A stretch of DNA of 64,000 nt from Blastococcus sp. TBT05-19 (GCF_003319095.1 NZ_QOHI01000007.1:1-64000); one strand, 5' to 3'. Shown: positions 41,395 through 50,643, numbered from the stretch's first letter. Made by a program: numbers and translations. The notes: generated by a model from the letters alone, not told the origin.

Positions 41395-41766
41395 GTGCAC
41401 CAGGGCATCGAGGACTTCGACATGCCCGCGCCGGACGCCGTGCGGCAGGCCGCCGACGCGCTGCGCATGCTGGCCGACCCCACCCGGCTGAACATCCTGT
41501 GGGCTCTCATGCAGGGCGAGACGTCGGTCGCCTGCCTCGCGGATCTCGCGGGTACCTCCCCCACCGCCGCCAGCCAGCACCTGAGCAAGCTGCGCCTCGC
41601 CGGGCTGGTCTCCAACCGCCGCGAAGGCACCTTCATCTACTACGCGCTGGCCGACGACCACATCGGTGAGCTGGTCCGCCAGGCCCTGTCGCACGCCGAT
41701 CACCGCACCGGCCACGCGAACCATCCGGGACGGGACGCCGGCGGTCGTCGGAGCCCCGCCGGCTGA
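41395..41766 (+). CDS. ArsR/SmtB-family metal-responsive repressor
   Basis: A 123-residue winged-helix regulator: RMLADPTRLNILWALMQGETSVACLADLAG, the recognition helix TAASQHLSKLRLAGLV, and the wing NRREGTFIYYALAD. A candidate metal site is visible in the His-rich C-terminus (HADHRTGHANHPGRD), with His2 at the N-terminus, which suggests an NmtR-type Ni/Co or Zn sensor. The start at GTG 41395 fits the leaderless promoter. Likely represses the divergent ICMT-like gene and itself. Confidence 0.87.
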   Translation: MHQGIEDFDMPAPDAVRQAADALRMLADPTRLNILWALMQGETSVACLADLAGTSPTAASQHLSKLRLAGLVSNRREGTFIYYALADDHIGELVRQALSHADHRTGHANHPGRDAGGRRSPAG

Positions 41767-41863
41767 GGCAGGCGCCGCGAGGGTCAGGCGATGACTACGG
41801 CGCGACTCCGCGCCGCGGTCCGCTCCTCGCTCGTTCCTCGCTGCGATGCTCCCGCAGCTGTCG

Positions 41864-42664
41864 TCACGCGATGTCAGCGAGCTTGGTGCGCAGGTGCAGG
41901 ACGGCCTTGGTGTGCAGCTGGCAGATGCGGCTCTCGGTCACGCCGAGGACGCGGCCGATGTCGGCCAGGGTCAGGCCCTCGAAGTAGTAGAGGGAGACGA
42001 CGACCTTCTCCCGCTCGGGCAGCTGCTCGACGGCGCGGGCGAGCAGCTGCCGCGCCTCGCCGTGCTCGGCCATGGCCTGCGGGTCCAGCGCTGAGGTGTC
42101 CTGCAGCGTGTCGCCGAGGCGGGGGGCGCCGCCGTCGTCGTCGGTGAGCAGCTCGTCGAGGGCGACGACGTTCACCAGCGAGAGCTGGCCGAGGAACTTG
42201 CGGATGTCGTCGACGTCCATCTCCATGGCATCGGCGACCTCCTCGTCGGTGGGAGTGCGCCGGTACTTGGCCTCGAGCTCGGCGACGGTGCGCTCGAACA
42301 GGCGGGCCTTGACGCGCACCGACCGCGGGATCCAGTCGGTGTTGCGCAGCTCGTCGATGATCGCGCCACGGATCCGCGACATGGCGTAGCTCTCGAACTT
42401 CACCTCGCGGGTCGGCTCGTAGCGGGTGATCGCGTCGATGAGGCCGAAGGTGCCGTAGGAGATGAGGTCGGCCTGCTCGACGTGCGCGGGCAGACCGCTG
42501 CCGACCCGGCCGGCGACGTACTTGACCAGCGGCGCGTAGTGCAGGATCAGCCGGTCGCGGAGCGCGGAGTCCCGGCCCTCGACGTAGCGGGTCCACAGCT
42601 CGGCCAGCATGGCGTCGGTGTCCTCGCCGGACTCGTCGAGCCGGTGGATCGTTGCCTCAGACAC
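41864..42664 (-). CDS. whiG: FliA/WhiG-family RNA polymerase sigma factor
   Basis: A 266-residue group-3 sigma factor with region 2 ([19 protein letters not shown]), region 3 ([15 protein letters not shown]) and region 4 ([37 protein letters not shown]). WhiG starts aerial sporulation in Streptomyces, and its relatives drive flagellar genes in motile actinobacteria; which role applies here is open. Its place between rpsB and xerC is the same as in Streptomyces. Downstream (41767-41863) lies an Arg/Ser-codon-like GC-rich hairpin (CGGCGCG/CGCGCCG), likely its terminator. Confidence 0.95.
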   Translation of the reverse strand: MSEATIHRLDESGEDTDAMLAELWTRYVEGRDSALRDRLILHYAPLVKYVAGRVGSGLPAHVEQADLISYGTFGLIDAITRYEPTREVKFESYAMSRIRGAIIDELRNTDWIPRSVRVKARLFERTVAELEAKYRRTPTDEEVADAMEMDVDDIRKFLGQLSLVNVVALDELLTDDDGGAPRLGDTLQDTSALDPQAMAEHGEARQLLARAVEQLPEREKVVVSLYYFEGLTLADIGRVLGVTESRICQLHTKAVLHLRTKLADIA

Positions 42665-42753
42665 GGTCGCGCTCCTCGGTCGTGCTGCGGGTTCCCCGTC
42701 CGTGGCCCCGCGTGGTCATGACTGCCGGTGTACGTCGCCCGTGCCGGCCGGCC

Positions 42754-43692
42754 TCAGGCACGCGGATGCGCCTGGGCGTGGACCGCACGGAGCCGCTCGA
42801 CCGTCACGTGCGTGTAGATCTGCGTCGTCGCGAGGCTAGCGTGGCCGAGCAGTTCCTGTACGGAGCGCAGGTCCGCGCCGCCCTCCAGGACGTGGGTCGC
42901 CGCGGAGTGACGCAGCCCGTGCGGTCCGATGTCGGGCGCACCCGGGACCCGGGCGGTGGCGGCGTGCACGGTGCGCCGCGCCTCGCGGGCGTCCAGCCGG
43001 CGGCCGCGCAGCCCCAGCAGGAGGGCCGGCCCGGAGTCGGGGGTGGCGAGCGCCGGTCGCCCCCGGGTCAGCCAAGCGTCCAGTGCACGCTCGGCGGGGA
43101 CGCCGTAGGGGACGCTGCGCTCCTTGCTGCCCTTGCCGAGCACGCGCAGCAGCCGCCGGCCGCGGTCGACGTCGTCGATGTCGAGGCCGACGAGCTCGCT
43201 CACGCGGATGCCGCTGGCGTACAGCAGCTCCAGGACGACGGCGTCGCGCAGACCCACCGGCTCGTCGGCGCCGGCGGTGGAATCCACCAGGTCGCGGGCC
43301 TGCGCCGGCGCGAGCACGTCGGGCAGCGTGCGGCGGGCGCGCGGGCTGACCAGCCGCTGGCCGACGTCCTCGGGGAGCAGCTCGGCGCGGCGCAGCCAGG
43401 CGGTGAAGGAGCGGGCGCTGGCCGCGTTGCGGGCGGTCGTCGAGCGGCTGTGCCCACGCGTGCGGCCCGAGGCGAGCCAGCTGCGCAGCGTGGCGAGGTC
43501 GAGGTCGTGCGGCTGCTGTCCTCCGCGGCGGGCGAGGTGGTCCAGCATCCGCACCGCGTCACCGACGTAACCGCGGACCGTGTTCTCCGACAGGTCGCGC
43601 TGCGCGGTCAGGTGCTCCTCGTAGCCGGCCAGCGCCTCGGCCAGGGCGGGCGGCAGCCCGGCACGGACCTCGGCGGTGCTGGGACTGGGCAC
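42754..43692 (-). CDS. xerC: Tyrosine recombinase XerC
   Basis: A 312-residue Xer recombinase for chromosome dimer resolution. Catalytic residues are all present: Arg in [11 protein letters not shown], Lys in GKGSKER, HGLRH (HxxR), [15 protein letters not shown] (His and the nucleophile Tyr). Its length and location next to dprA/whiG identify the host recombinase rather than a phage integrase. ATG at 43692. Confidence 0.94.
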   Translation of the reverse strand: MPSPSTAEVRAGLPPALAEALAGYEEHLTAQRDLSENTVRGYVGDAVRMLDHLARRGGQQPHDLDLATLRSWLASGRTRGHSRSTTARNAASARSFTAWLRRAELLPEDVGQRLVSPRARRTLPDVLAPAQARDLVDSTAGADEPVGLRDAVVLELLYASGIRVSELVGLDIDDVDRGRRLLRVLGKGSKERSVPYGVPAERALDAWLTRGRPALATPDSGPALLLGLRGRRLDAREARRTVHAATARVPGAPDIGPHGLRHSAATHVLEGGADLRSVQELLGHASLATTQIYTHVTVERLRAVHAQAHPRA

Positions 43693-43723
43693 GGGGGCAC
43701 CGTGCGTCGGCGGGTCGCGCTGG

Positions 43724-44959
43724 TCAAGGCGCCGCGCCGGTCGGCTTCGGTGCCGGTGCGAGCCGCCAGCCGGATCCCGTCCACTGCACGAGGTCGGCCA
43801 GTTCCAGCGCCGGGAGCACGCGGAGCACCTCCAGGACGTCGCAACCGGCGATGGCGGCCAGTCGCTCCGGCCCGACCCCGACGCGCACCGGGCAGGCGTC
43901 GAGGACCCGGACGGCGAGGTCGGAGAGCCCGTCCCGCGGCGAGGCCGGCCGTTCGGGGGGTGCGGCCAGATCGCTGCCGATGCTGCCGACGGCCTCGATG
44001 ACCTGTGCTGCCGAGGTCACGAGGGTGGCGCCGGACTCAGCGTCGCGGAGCAGCTCGTGGCAGCCGACGGACATTGCGCTCGTCACCGGACCCGGGACCA
44101 CCAGCACCGGGCGGCCCAGCTTCTGCGCCCGCTTCGCGGTGGCCTGCGCCCCCGATCTGGCCGCCGCCTCCACGACGACGGTGCCGCGGGTCAGTGCCGC
44201 GATCAGCCGGTTGCGCACCAGGAAGCGGTGGCGCAGCGGCGCGCAGCCTGGCGGCCACTCGCTCACCAGGAGCCCGGTCTCGGCGATCCGGTGGAACAGT
44301 GCGCCGTTCCCGGCCGGGTAGGGGCGGTCCACCCCGCAGGAGAGGACCGCGACGGTGGGCGCGCCCGCGGCGAGTGCCCCGCGGTGCGCCGCACCGTCGA
44401 TGCCGAAGGCGCCACCGGAGACGACGGTCCAGCCCCGCTCGCCGAGCTGGTGCCCCAGCTCCCCGGCCACGTGCTCGCCGTAGGCCGTGGCCGCGCGAGA
44501 GCCGACGACGCCGACCGACCGCGCGGTCACCTCGTCGAGGCGCGCGGGCCCGCGGACCCACAGCGCGATCGGCGGAACCAGCGCCAGCGTGCGGTCGCTC
44601 TGGTCCGCTCGGTCGAGGGGTTCCTGCGCGGCGGCGACGGTGAGCGCGTGCAACGCCAGGTCGGGCCACTCCCCGTCCTCCGGCACGACGAGGCGTGCGC
44701 CGCACCGCTCGGCGCGACGCAGGTCGGCCGCCGTCTCGTCCTGCTCTGCCCGGGGACCGGCCAGCGACCGGATGCTCGCCGGTGCCGCACCCGACCGCAG
44801 CTGCCGTACGGCCTCGACCGGACCGACGTCCTCGACGAAGCGCCACAGATCGACGGTGCCCGGCTCCACCGCGCGGGTCAGCCAGGCCCGCGCACGGCGC
44901 ACGGCAGCGTCCGCCCCGGCCGACCCCGCGGCCTCGAGGTCCTCCTCGAGGGTGTTCAC
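43724..44959 (-). CDS. dprA: DNA-processing protein DprA
   Basis: Loads RecA onto incoming single-stranded DNA during natural transformation. The 411-residue protein has an N-terminal SAM-like helical part, the Rossmann core with [47 protein letters not shown] and [20 protein letters not shown], and a C-terminal winged-helix ([11 protein letters not shown]). The GTG start overlaps the comM stop by GTGA, but only the last 33 codons of comM remain upstream: the serine-integrase element now cuts dprA off from the yraN-comM promoter. Confidence 0.95.
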   Translation of the reverse strand: MNTLEEDLEAAGSAGADAAVRRARAWLTRAVEPGTVDLWRFVEDVGPVEAVRQLRSGAAPASIRSLAGPRAEQDETAADLRRAERCGARLVVPEDGEWPDLALHALTVAAAQEPLDRADQSDRTLALVPPIALWVRGPARLDEVTARSVGVVGSRAATAYGEHVAGELGHQLGERGWTVVSGGAFGIDGAAHRGALAAGAPTVAVLSCGVDRPYPAGNGALFHRIAETGLLVSEWPPGCAPLRHRFLVRNRLIAALTRGTVVVEAAARSGAQATAKRAQKLGRPVLVVPGPVTSAMSVGCHELLRDAESGATLVTSAAQVIEAVGSIGSDLAAPPERPASPRDGLSDLAVRVLDACPVRVGVGPERLAAIAGCDVLEVLRVLPALELADLVQWTGSGWRLAPAPKPTGAAP

Positions 44960-45054
44960 GCCGCCGCCCGCTGCAGTCGCATGCCGAGGGCCTCGGCGAT
45001 CTCGTCGGTTCCCGGAACCGTGAGCCCGCCGAGATCGGCGAGGGTCCAGGCGAC
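44956..45054 (-). pseudogene. comM: Displaced 3' end of comM
   Basis: Thirty-two codons plus TGA that encode VAWTLADLGGLTVPGTDEIA and on to [12 protein letters not shown], the normal C-terminus of a ComM/YifB protein. It has no start codon and is cut at 45054 by the integrated element. The rest of comM is at 60576-61997. The fragment still overlaps the dprA GTG. Joining it in frame after LRV of the main part gives a 506-residue ComM, the family length. Confidence 0.95.
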
Positions 45055-45066
45055 TAGGAGGACACT
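45044..45066. repeat. attL junction (integrase side)
   Basis: Chromosomal comM sequence reads into GGCGAC and element sequence starts TAGGAGG. The two bases AC (GT on the minus strand, 45053-45054) are shared with attR and are the presumed serine-integrase crossover dinucleotide. The comM frame continues exactly from this point. Confidence 0.85.
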
Positions 45067-45106
45067 CGAACGGCAGATGTTGTCCACCCGTCCCGAGGAG
45101 CCTCCC

Positions 45107-46567
45107 ATGACCGCCAGCGCCGCGATCTACCTCCGCATCAGTGAGGACCGCACCGGCGAGGAGGCGGGAGTCACCCGCCAGCGCGAGGACTGCGAGCGCC
45201 GGGCGATGGACCGGGGCTGGGATGTAGTCGCCGTCGAGCAGGACAACGACGTCAGCGCCAAGGGACGACAGAAGCGGCCCGGCTTCGAGCGGGTCCTCCA
45301 GCTCATCGAGGACGGAGCCGTTCAGGTCGTCATCGCGTGGCACCTGGACCGGCTCCAGCGCAACCGCCGCGATGAGGTCCGGCTCTACGAACTGTGCGAG
45401 AAGCGGAAGGTCGTCGTCTCCCTTGTCCGGGGACCCGACCTGGAGTGGGAGACGCCGACCGGCCGCTACCTCGCCGACAACCTGGGCAGCCTGGCCCGCC
45501 TGGAGATCGAGCAGAAGTCCGACCGGCAGAAGCGCGCTCAGGCCCAGGCGGCCCAGGCCGGTCGCCGAGTGGGAGGCCGCAAGGCCTTCGGCTACACGCT
45601 CGGCGGCACGGAGGTCATTGAGGAAGAGGCCGCCGCCGTCTACGACGGCTACCGCGCTCTCCTCGCTGGGGAGCCTCTCGCCGAGATTGCTCGGGACTGG
45701 AACTCTCGCGGCCTCACCACGGGCCAGCGGGGCAACTCCGGCGAGCGCAAGGACGTGCCCAGCCCCTTCACCCGGAGCAGCGTCCGCGACGTCCTGCTCA
45801 ACCCCCGCAACGCCGCCCTCCGCTCGCACGTCACCGAGGAGGACCGCGAGAGGGCGCGGGAGGAGAGGCGCCGCGTCTACGCCTGCGACCACGTAGTCGG
45901 ACCCGCCACCTGGCCCCCCATTGTCGATGAGGGCACTTGGCGGGCAGCGGTCGATCTTCTCCGCGACCCTCGCCGCCGGACCGCTCCGGCGAACGCCCGC
46001 GCCCTCCTCACTGGGGTCGCTAGGTGCGGCACTTGCGGCGACACAGTCCACTCCGGCGGTGCAGCGATGACCCAGCCACTCCGGATCTACCGATGCCGGT
46101 CGATGAAGCATGTGAGCCGAGCCGCTGAGCCAGTGGAGGCCTATGTCTCTGCCGTCGTCGTGTCTCGCCTGAGCCGCCCGGACGCGGCGGACCTCCTGAC
46201 CGACGAGTCGAAGCCCGACGTGGGGAAGCTCAGGGAAAAGGCGGTCGCCCTGCGGACGCGGCTGGACGGGGCCGCCCAGGCCTTCGCGGCGGGCGCCATC
46301 GAGCTGAGCCAGCTCACGAGGATCACCGAGGACATCAAGACCAGACTGACCGAGGTGGAGAACGAGCTGGCAGACGCGGGCCGCGTTGACGTCCTCGGGC
46401 CGCTGGTGTCCTCAGCCGACGTCCAGGCAGCCTGGGACCGGATGAGCACCGCCCGCCGCCGAGCCGTGGTCGATCTGCTCATGGTCGTCCGCCTGCACCC
46501 GCCAGGCCGTGGGACGCGGACCTTCCGACCGGAGTCCGTAGAGATCGAGTGGGTCGCCGGAGCGTGA
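45107..46567 (+). CDS. Large serine recombinase (phage integrase)
   Basis: A 486-residue site-specific integrase. The N-terminal resolvase domain has YLRISEDR with the catalytic Ser12 and Arg10, KRPGFERVLQLIEDG and WHLDRLQRNRRDE; the recombinase domain contains GRKAFGYTL and NPRNAA; a zinc-ribbon follows (CGTCGDTVHSGG, then YRC) and a coiled coil (about residues 370-420, LREKAVALRTRL to LTEVENELADAG). I chose ATG 45107 with GAGGAG 7 nt upstream; ATG 45077 is possible. It lies 52 bp from the attL crossover. No recombination directionality factor was identified. Confidence 0.94.
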   Translation: MTASAAIYLRISEDRTGEEAGVTRQREDCERRAMDRGWDVVAVEQDNDVSAKGRQKRPGFERVLQLIEDGAVQVVIAWHLDRLQRNRRDEVRLYELCEKRKVVVSLVRGPDLEWETPTGRYLADNLGSLARLEIEQKSDRQKRAQAQAAQAGRRVGGRKAFGYTLGGTEVIEEEAAAVYDGYRALLAGEPLAEIARDWNSRGLTTGQRGNSGERKDVPSPFTRSSVRDVLLNPRNAALRSHVTEEDRERAREERRRVYACDHVVGPATWPPIVDEGTWRAAVDLLRDPRRRTAPANARALLTGVARCGTCGDTVHSGGAAMTQPLRIYRCRSMKHVSRAAEPVEAYVSAVVVSRLSRPDAADLLTDESKPDVGKLREKAVALRTRLDGAAQAFAAGAIELSQLTRITEDIKTRLTEVENELADAGRVDVLGPLVSSADVQAAWDRMSTARRRAVVDLLMVVRLHPPGRGTRTFRPESVEIEWVAGA

Positions 46568-46614
46568 TCGTCGGGGCCTGAGCAGATCCCGGGGCTCTCG
46601 CAGACGTCCTGGGC

Positions 46615-46740
46615 ATGCCCCGTCGCCCTGCTCCCCGCCCCGACACCGCTGGCCACATCGCCCGCGTCGTGGACTCTGCTCCCCCGCTGACCGCCGCCCA
46701 GCGTGACCGCCTGGCGGTCATTCTCCGACCCGCGTCATAG
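46615..46740 (+). CDS. 41-residue conserved-type small protein
   Basis: ATG to TAG open frame encoding HIARVVDSAPPLTAAQRDRL in its middle, then AVILRPAS. The pattern of a short helix followed by APPLT, QRDRLAxLL recurs in small proteins of actinobacterial phages and integrative elements, as far as I remember. It may bind DNA or the integrase. No ribosome site better than GGGC is visible. It is 47 bp after int. Confidence 0.55.
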   Translation: MPRRPAPRPDTAGHIARVVDSAPPLTAAQRDRLAVILRPAS

Positions 46741-46884
46741 ATCTGTCCTGCAAAGGAATCTTGAGCGGCGGTGAGTAACGCCGCCCCGGCTCGCAGACGT
46801 CATGGGGGAGAGACAGGTGCAGCTCTCTCCCTCGGCGCTTGCGCAGAGGAACGACCACTTCTGGTCACGGCACGAGAAGAGGAG

Positions 46885-47091
46885 GTGATCGATCTGCGAT
46901 CCATCACGTGCGAGCGCTGCAACGACGTCGTCTACATCGGCGACCACGTCGGCAGGCCGCCGTCGTACTGCCCGCCGTGCAGGGCGGCAGCCAACGCGGC
47001 GAAGCAGCGCCGCTTCCGCGAGAAGCGTCGAAACGAGCTGACTCAGCTTCGCCAGCAGGTAGCCCAGCTCACCGCCGCCCACGCGGCCTAA
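46885..47091 (+). CDS. Small zinc-ribbon / coiled-coil protein
   Basis: At least 68 residues: CERC and CPPC pairs (SITCERCNDVVYIGDH then PSYCPPCR) form a zinc ribbon, followed by a basic helix KQRRFREKRRNELTQLRQQV. This is the layout of small phage DNA-binding proteins. The GTG at 46885 overlaps the TGA of a 28-codon frame (46802-46888) with AGGAGG abutting; a GTG at 46771 would add 38 residues. The start is uncertain. It may be a regulator or helicase accessory. Confidence 0.6.
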   Translation: MIDLRSITCERCNDVVYIGDHVGRPPSYCPPCRAAANAAKQRRFREKRRNELTQLRQQVAQLTAAHAA

Positions 47092-47192
47092 GCAACACCC
47101 TGATCCCCGGCCTCGCCGTCCGCGTGCTCCCTCGCGGCGGTCCCGAGGTCGGCCCGGACGGCCAGGCGAGGTAGCGACCGCCGCGTCCGACC

Positions 47193-47454
47193 GCCCCCGG
47201 CGGTGTCTCTCCTCCCCCTTGGGCGGGTCAGAGAGGTGCCGCCGGGGGCACCCAAGATCCCGAGGTCGTCAGGTCTCGGAGAAGGACGCCGTCCTAGTCG
47301 GCGTCCAGGGGTCCCCTGTAGGGAAGGCCGACGCCGGTCCTCAGACCGGCGTCGGTCCCTCCCAGCGACCCCCGCATCAGGACCGAGGCTCCGCCGCGTG
47401 TAAATGCCGCGTCGAGCCGGTCCCCCACCAGACCCCGTCCTTGGCCGGACGGGG
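47193..47454. other. Cluster of four strong hairpins upstream of the helicase gene
   Basis: The 578-bp gap 47092-47669 contains no convincing gene. It holds at least four inverted repeats: 47193-47249 (GCCCCCGGCGG/CCGCCGGGGGC), 47284-47306 (GGACGCC/GGCGTCC), 47326-47357 (an approximately 14-bp stem with a 4-nt loop, GACGCCGGTC/GACCGGCGTC) and 47433-47454 (CCCCGTCC/GGACGGGG). Candidates: a terminator series, a noncoding RNA or part of the replication origin. Confidence 0.65.
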
Positions 47455-47669
47455 GCGTCCCCTTCGGGTGGGTGGTGGCTCCGTCGGCGGGGCCGCGACA
47501 TCAAGACGCCGGGCTTGGAACCCCGGTCGTCGTCGTGGCTCTGCCGACGTCGAGCGAACCCCCCCGCCATCGGACGCCCATGCGCCAGACGCGCAGGCCA
47601 CGCGGCCCTCCACGCCGCGACTCTCCCCACCCACACGGGCTTCGCCAGCCCTACATCGAAGGAACACCC

Positions 47670-49448
47670 ATGTCCGCTACGGACTTCGCCGGTCCCGACC
47701 TCAGTCCCCGCGACTACTTCATCCACGTCTCGGGTTGCCCCGAAGACGGCCAAGACCCCGCCCTCCTCGTCGTACCGCTTCACTGCTCCGATCCGGGTAG
47801 CCACAACTCCGGCGAGCCGTGCCAAGACCGGCGCACCGACAGTCACGGCGGTTTCGTCACCTACGCCTGTCTCTCGTGTCGCCGGTCCGCTCAGCCGGTC
47901 ACGGACGAGGAGTGGGAGAGCGCGGGGGTGCCCGCCACGGCCCCGGTGGACTGGCTGACCGCCGACGCCGACTCCGACCTGAGCCGAGCACGGCTCTCGC
48001 TCCAGCACATCCGCTCGCTCGGCTACGGCCTCGCCTTCGCCCACTCGGCCCCGCGAGGCGGGTGGTTGCTCGGCAGCCCCGACGGCGTCTGGTCGCCCGT
48101 GCACGTCGAGCAGGTCGTCCCGTTCATCCACGCCGTAGGCGACAAGCTCACGGACGCCGCCGACCAGCTCTGGCAGCGCGCCCGAGACGAAGGTGACAGC
48201 GACGCCTCGCGGGTGCTCCAGGCACGAGCCAACCGCCTCATGACCTCGGCCCGTGCGATGAGGCGTGCCCGCTCCATCGCCGACATCATCACTACTCTCA
48301 AGTCCCTGCCCGGCGTCGCTGCCGAGTGGACGGCTTTCGACTCGGACCCCGACGTCCTGCTGGTGGCTAACGGCGTCATCGACCTCCGCACCGGCAACCT
48401 CCGGCCCGCCAGCCTGCGAGACCGCCTCACCCGCCGCGTCGATGTCGCCTACCGCCCGGAGGCCACCGCCCCCACTTGGGAGCGCTTCCTGGACGAGGCC
48501 CTGGTGGACGAGGACGGCGAGACGGACCGCGACGTCGTGGACTTCATGCGCCGACTCACCGGATACGGCATCACCGGCCACACGCGGGAGCAGTGCTTCG
48601 CAGTCCTCTTCGGCAAGGGCGGGAACGGCAAGGGCGTCTTCACCGAGACCCTCAAGTCGATCCTCACGGCCCACACCGTGGCGACGCCGTTCTCCACCTT
48701 CGAGCAGCAGCGCCCCGGCTCCATCCCCAACGACATCGCCGCTCTCAAGGGAGCGCGCCTCGTGCTCGCTTCGGAGGGCGAGGTGGGCGCGCCGATGGCC
48801 GAGGCCACAATCAAGCGCGTCACGGGTCAGGACACGATCTCCGCCCGCTTCATGCGCGCCGAGTATTTCGAGTTCAAGCCGAGCTTCCTGATCATCCTGT
48901 CCACGAACTACAAGCCGAACTTCAAGGGGCAGGACGAGGGCCTCTGGAGGCGGGTCAAGCTCGTCCCGTTCCGCCGCTACGTCGAGCCCGACAAGCGCGA
49001 CGGCCGCCTCGGGGAGAAGCTCCTGGCTGAGGCCGAGGGCATCCTGGCCTGGGCCGTCCGGGGTGCCATCGAGTGGTACGCCGACGGGCTCCAGGAGCCG
49101 GAGACCCTGAAGGCCGGGACGAGCGCCTACCGCGAGGAGTCCGACCGGCTCGGCGAGTTCCTGGCCGACCGCGTGGAAATCACCGGCGAGCGCCTGGACG
49201 TCGTCACCCTCACTGACCTCTGGAAATCCTACGAGGACTGGGCCGACGAGGTGGGTGAGGACCGGAAGTTCAGCCGTCGTCTGTTCACCACCGCCATCGG
49301 CGAGCGCGCCGGGATCACGCCGGACCGCCGCTCCAACCGGCCCATCTACCGCAACGTCCGAATCCTCCCGGTCGCCGAGCGCCTGCGCCGTGCGCACCTG
49401 GAGGCGACGGCGGAGGCCGCCGGACGCGGGCTGGCGCTGACGAGCTGA
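47670..49448 (+). CDS. SF3 helicase, D5/P4-like phage primase-helicase
   Basis: A 592-residue replication protein. The C-terminal superfamily-3 helicase has Walker A GKGGNGKG (315-322), Walker B ARLVLASEGE (362-371), the sensor LIILSTN (407-413) and an arginine-finger region (WRRVKLVPFRR, 426-436), preceded by a D5-N-type domain (DVLLVANGVIDLRTGNLRP, from about 228). The N-terminal 200 residues contain four cysteines (39, 51, 67, 70) that could bind zinc, but I do not see primase Asp motifs. ATG with GAAGGA 6 nt upstream. It implies autonomous replication of the excised element. Confidence 0.9.
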   Translation: MSATDFAGPDLSPRDYFIHVSGCPEDGQDPALLVVPLHCSDPGSHNSGEPCQDRRTDSHGGFVTYACLSCRRSAQPVTDEEWESAGVPATAPVDWLTADADSDLSRARLSLQHIRSLGYGLAFAHSAPRGGWLLGSPDGVWSPVHVEQVVPFIHAVGDKLTDAADQLWQRARDEGDSDASRVLQARANRLMTSARAMRRARSIADIITTLKSLPGVAAEWTAFDSDPDVLLVANGVIDLRTGNLRPASLRDRLTRRVDVAYRPEATAPTWERFLDEALVDEDGETDRDVVDFMRRLTGYGITGHTREQCFAVLFGKGGNGKGVFTETLKSILTAHTVATPFSTFEQQRPGSIPNDIAALKGARLVLASEGEVGAPMAEATIKRVTGQDTISARFMRAEYFEFKPSFLIILSTNYKPNFKGQDEGLWRRVKLVPFRRYVEPDKRDGRLGEKLLAEAEGILAWAVRGAIEWYADGLQEPETLKAGTSAYREESDRLGEFLADRVEITGERLDVVTLTDLWKSYEDWADEVGEDRKFSRRLFTTAIGERAGITPDRRSNRPIYRNVRILPVAERLRRAHLEATAEAAGRGLALTS

Positions 49449-49472
49449 CGACGCGGGGCGAGGCGGCAATCG

Positions 49473-49570
49473 GATGGTGTGCTTGGTGTGTTTGGTGTCC
49501 GACCTGTCATCGACCCCCTAGTGAACCGTTCCTTGGGGTGGATCTGAGACAGCACACCAAACACACCATC
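49473..49570. repeat. Iteron-like inverted repeat block after the helicase gene
   Basis: Left block (49475-49500): three head-to-tail copies of TGGTGTG(C/T)T with a 9-bp period. Right block (49552-49570): two copies in inverted orientation. The outermost GATGGTGTG half sites are mirror images. The 50-bp core between them contains GTGAACCGTTCC. It lies 24 bp after the helicase stop. Good candidate for the replication origin or an operator; transcription termination is less likely as the arms are not GC-rich. Confidence 0.65.
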
Positions 49571-49623
49571 TCGGCCGTCTCGCCTCTCTGACCTGCACCT
49601 TCATCACCCAGAGAGCCACAGCC

Positions 49624-49929
49624 ATGCCGACCGAACACACCACCGACGTCCTGGAATACACCACCGGCCGGGCGACCATCACCTACCTCCGCCCTGCCAC
49701 CCGCGACCACGCCTATCTCGTGGACGCCCGCTGCGAGCGATGTCACCGCGACGTCCTTCACGGCGCCGGAGACGACCTGGACAACCTCGCCCTCGGCGAC
49801 CGCCGAACCCACTGTGCCTGCCCTGGCTCCTACGAGCTGACCGACTCCGACGGCGTCATCCCCCGCCGCGTCGCCGAGATCCGGGCAGACCTCACGGCCC
49901 GCGAGGCCCGTCACCGGGCCGCTCACTAG
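49624..49929 (+). CDS. Small CxxC/CxC protein of unknown function
   Basis: A 101-residue protein with CERCHRDVLHG and, 25 residues later, HCACPG, possibly a zinc site, then a helical tail VPIRR-type (RRVAEIRADLTAREARHRA). Starts with ATG after an AGAGAG site. First gene downstream of the iteron block; probably in the replication/packaging operon. I do not recognise it. Confidence 0.65.
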   Translation: MPTEHTTDVLEYTTGRATITYLRPATRDHAYLVDARCERCHRDVLHGAGDDLDNLALGDRRTHCACPGSYELTDSDGVIPRRVAEIRADLTAREARHRAAH

Positions 49930-50026
49930 CCCCTTCTCGACCGCTCTCCGACGGCGCTACCCGCCGGAGAGCACCTACCTCGGCACCACCCCGGTCCGCC
50001 GACACCTCACTAGGGAGACACACCGA

Positions 50027-50353
50027 ATGACCCTCATCAGCCGACCCTTGCTCGCCCCCGCCGTCACCGGCGCCCCTGCCCCGGTGACCCGCCGGAGCCG
50101 TCCCGGTGACGACCTCGTTCTCGTCCGACACCGCGACCACGCCGCCGAGGCGACTCCCGACGTCGCGGACACCGGCGAGGACACGGCCCTGACCGGCTCC
50201 GATGTCGGCCGGCTTCTCGGCGAGCTGCTTCGCCGTGACGAGGACCGAGCCACCGCACTCGCCCGCGTGGAGGTCATGGGCCGGGAGATCCTCCGCGACC
50301 TGGCCGCTCTCCGAAACCAAATGAGCCGGTGGGACGTCGAGGACCAGGCGTGA
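50027..50353 (+). CDS. Hypothetical helical protein
   Basis: A 108-residue protein with a disordered Pro/Arg-rich start and a C-terminal amphipathic helix (VGRLLGELLRRDEDRATALARVE then LRDLAALRNQM). ATG with GGGAGA upstream. The stop overlaps the next GTG (GTGA), so they are coupled. A hairpin (GCTCTCCG/CGGAGAGC, 49943-49972) precedes it. Function unknown. Confidence 0.6.
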   Translation: MTLISRPLLAPAVTGAPAPVTRRSRPGDDLVLVRHRDHAAEATPDVADTGEDTALTGSDVGRLLGELLRRDEDRATALARVEVMGREILRDLAALRNQMSRWDVEDQA

Positions 50354-50643
50354 GCGTCTTCGAGCGTCTCACCGTGGACCTCTACACCGACGATCCGATG
50401 CTCCTCTCCTTCCTGGAGCCCGACGAGCGGCCCGACGAGGTGACGGTCCCGACCGACATCTCCCTCACCCCGCATGAGGCCGCCCTCGTCCACGCTCTAC
50501 CCCCCGGCGAGAAGGCCAGCGTCCTGGTCATCGACTGGCTGGAAGAGCGCGCCCTCGTCGTCATGGCCGAGGCCCCCGGCGAGTACGTCGCCGCCCTCCA
50601 CCACGAGGCCACCGAGGAACTGGCCCGCCGTCTGCGGGCCTGA
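50350..50643 (+). CDS. Hypothetical protein
   Basis: A 97-residue acidic protein starting MSVFERLTVDLYTDDPMLLS, then a beta-rich middle (ASVLVIDWLEERALVVMAEA) and a C-terminal helix (HHEATEELARRLRA). Start GTG within the previous stop (GTGA). It is followed by a 190-bp gap with no gene. Function unknown. Confidence 0.6.
   Translation: MSVFERLTVDLYTDDPMLLSFLEPDERPDEVTVPTDISLTPHEAALVHALPPGEKASVLVIDWLEERALVVMAEAPGEYVAALHHEATEELARRLRA

Noticed and set aside
42754-43692. Tyrosine recombinase as a second integrase of the element
   Set aside because: Sequence, length and conserved whiG-xerC-dprA order make it the host XerC; it lies outside the att sites.
43676-45106. Long rightward frame through dprA into the integrase gene, and a leftward frame from dprA into the element
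   Set aside because: They are antisense shadows; DprA and the recombinase have clear family motifs and starts at 44959 and 45107.
46802-46888. 28-codon frame whose TGA overlaps the zinc-ribbon GTG
   Set aside because: The overlap is suggestive, but there is no ribosome site before its ATG and the encoded peptide has no recognisable feature.
47203-47669. Several short frames upstream of the helicase gene
   Set aside because: No ribosome sites, low-complexity Arg/Pro content, and the stretch is filled with inverted repeats.
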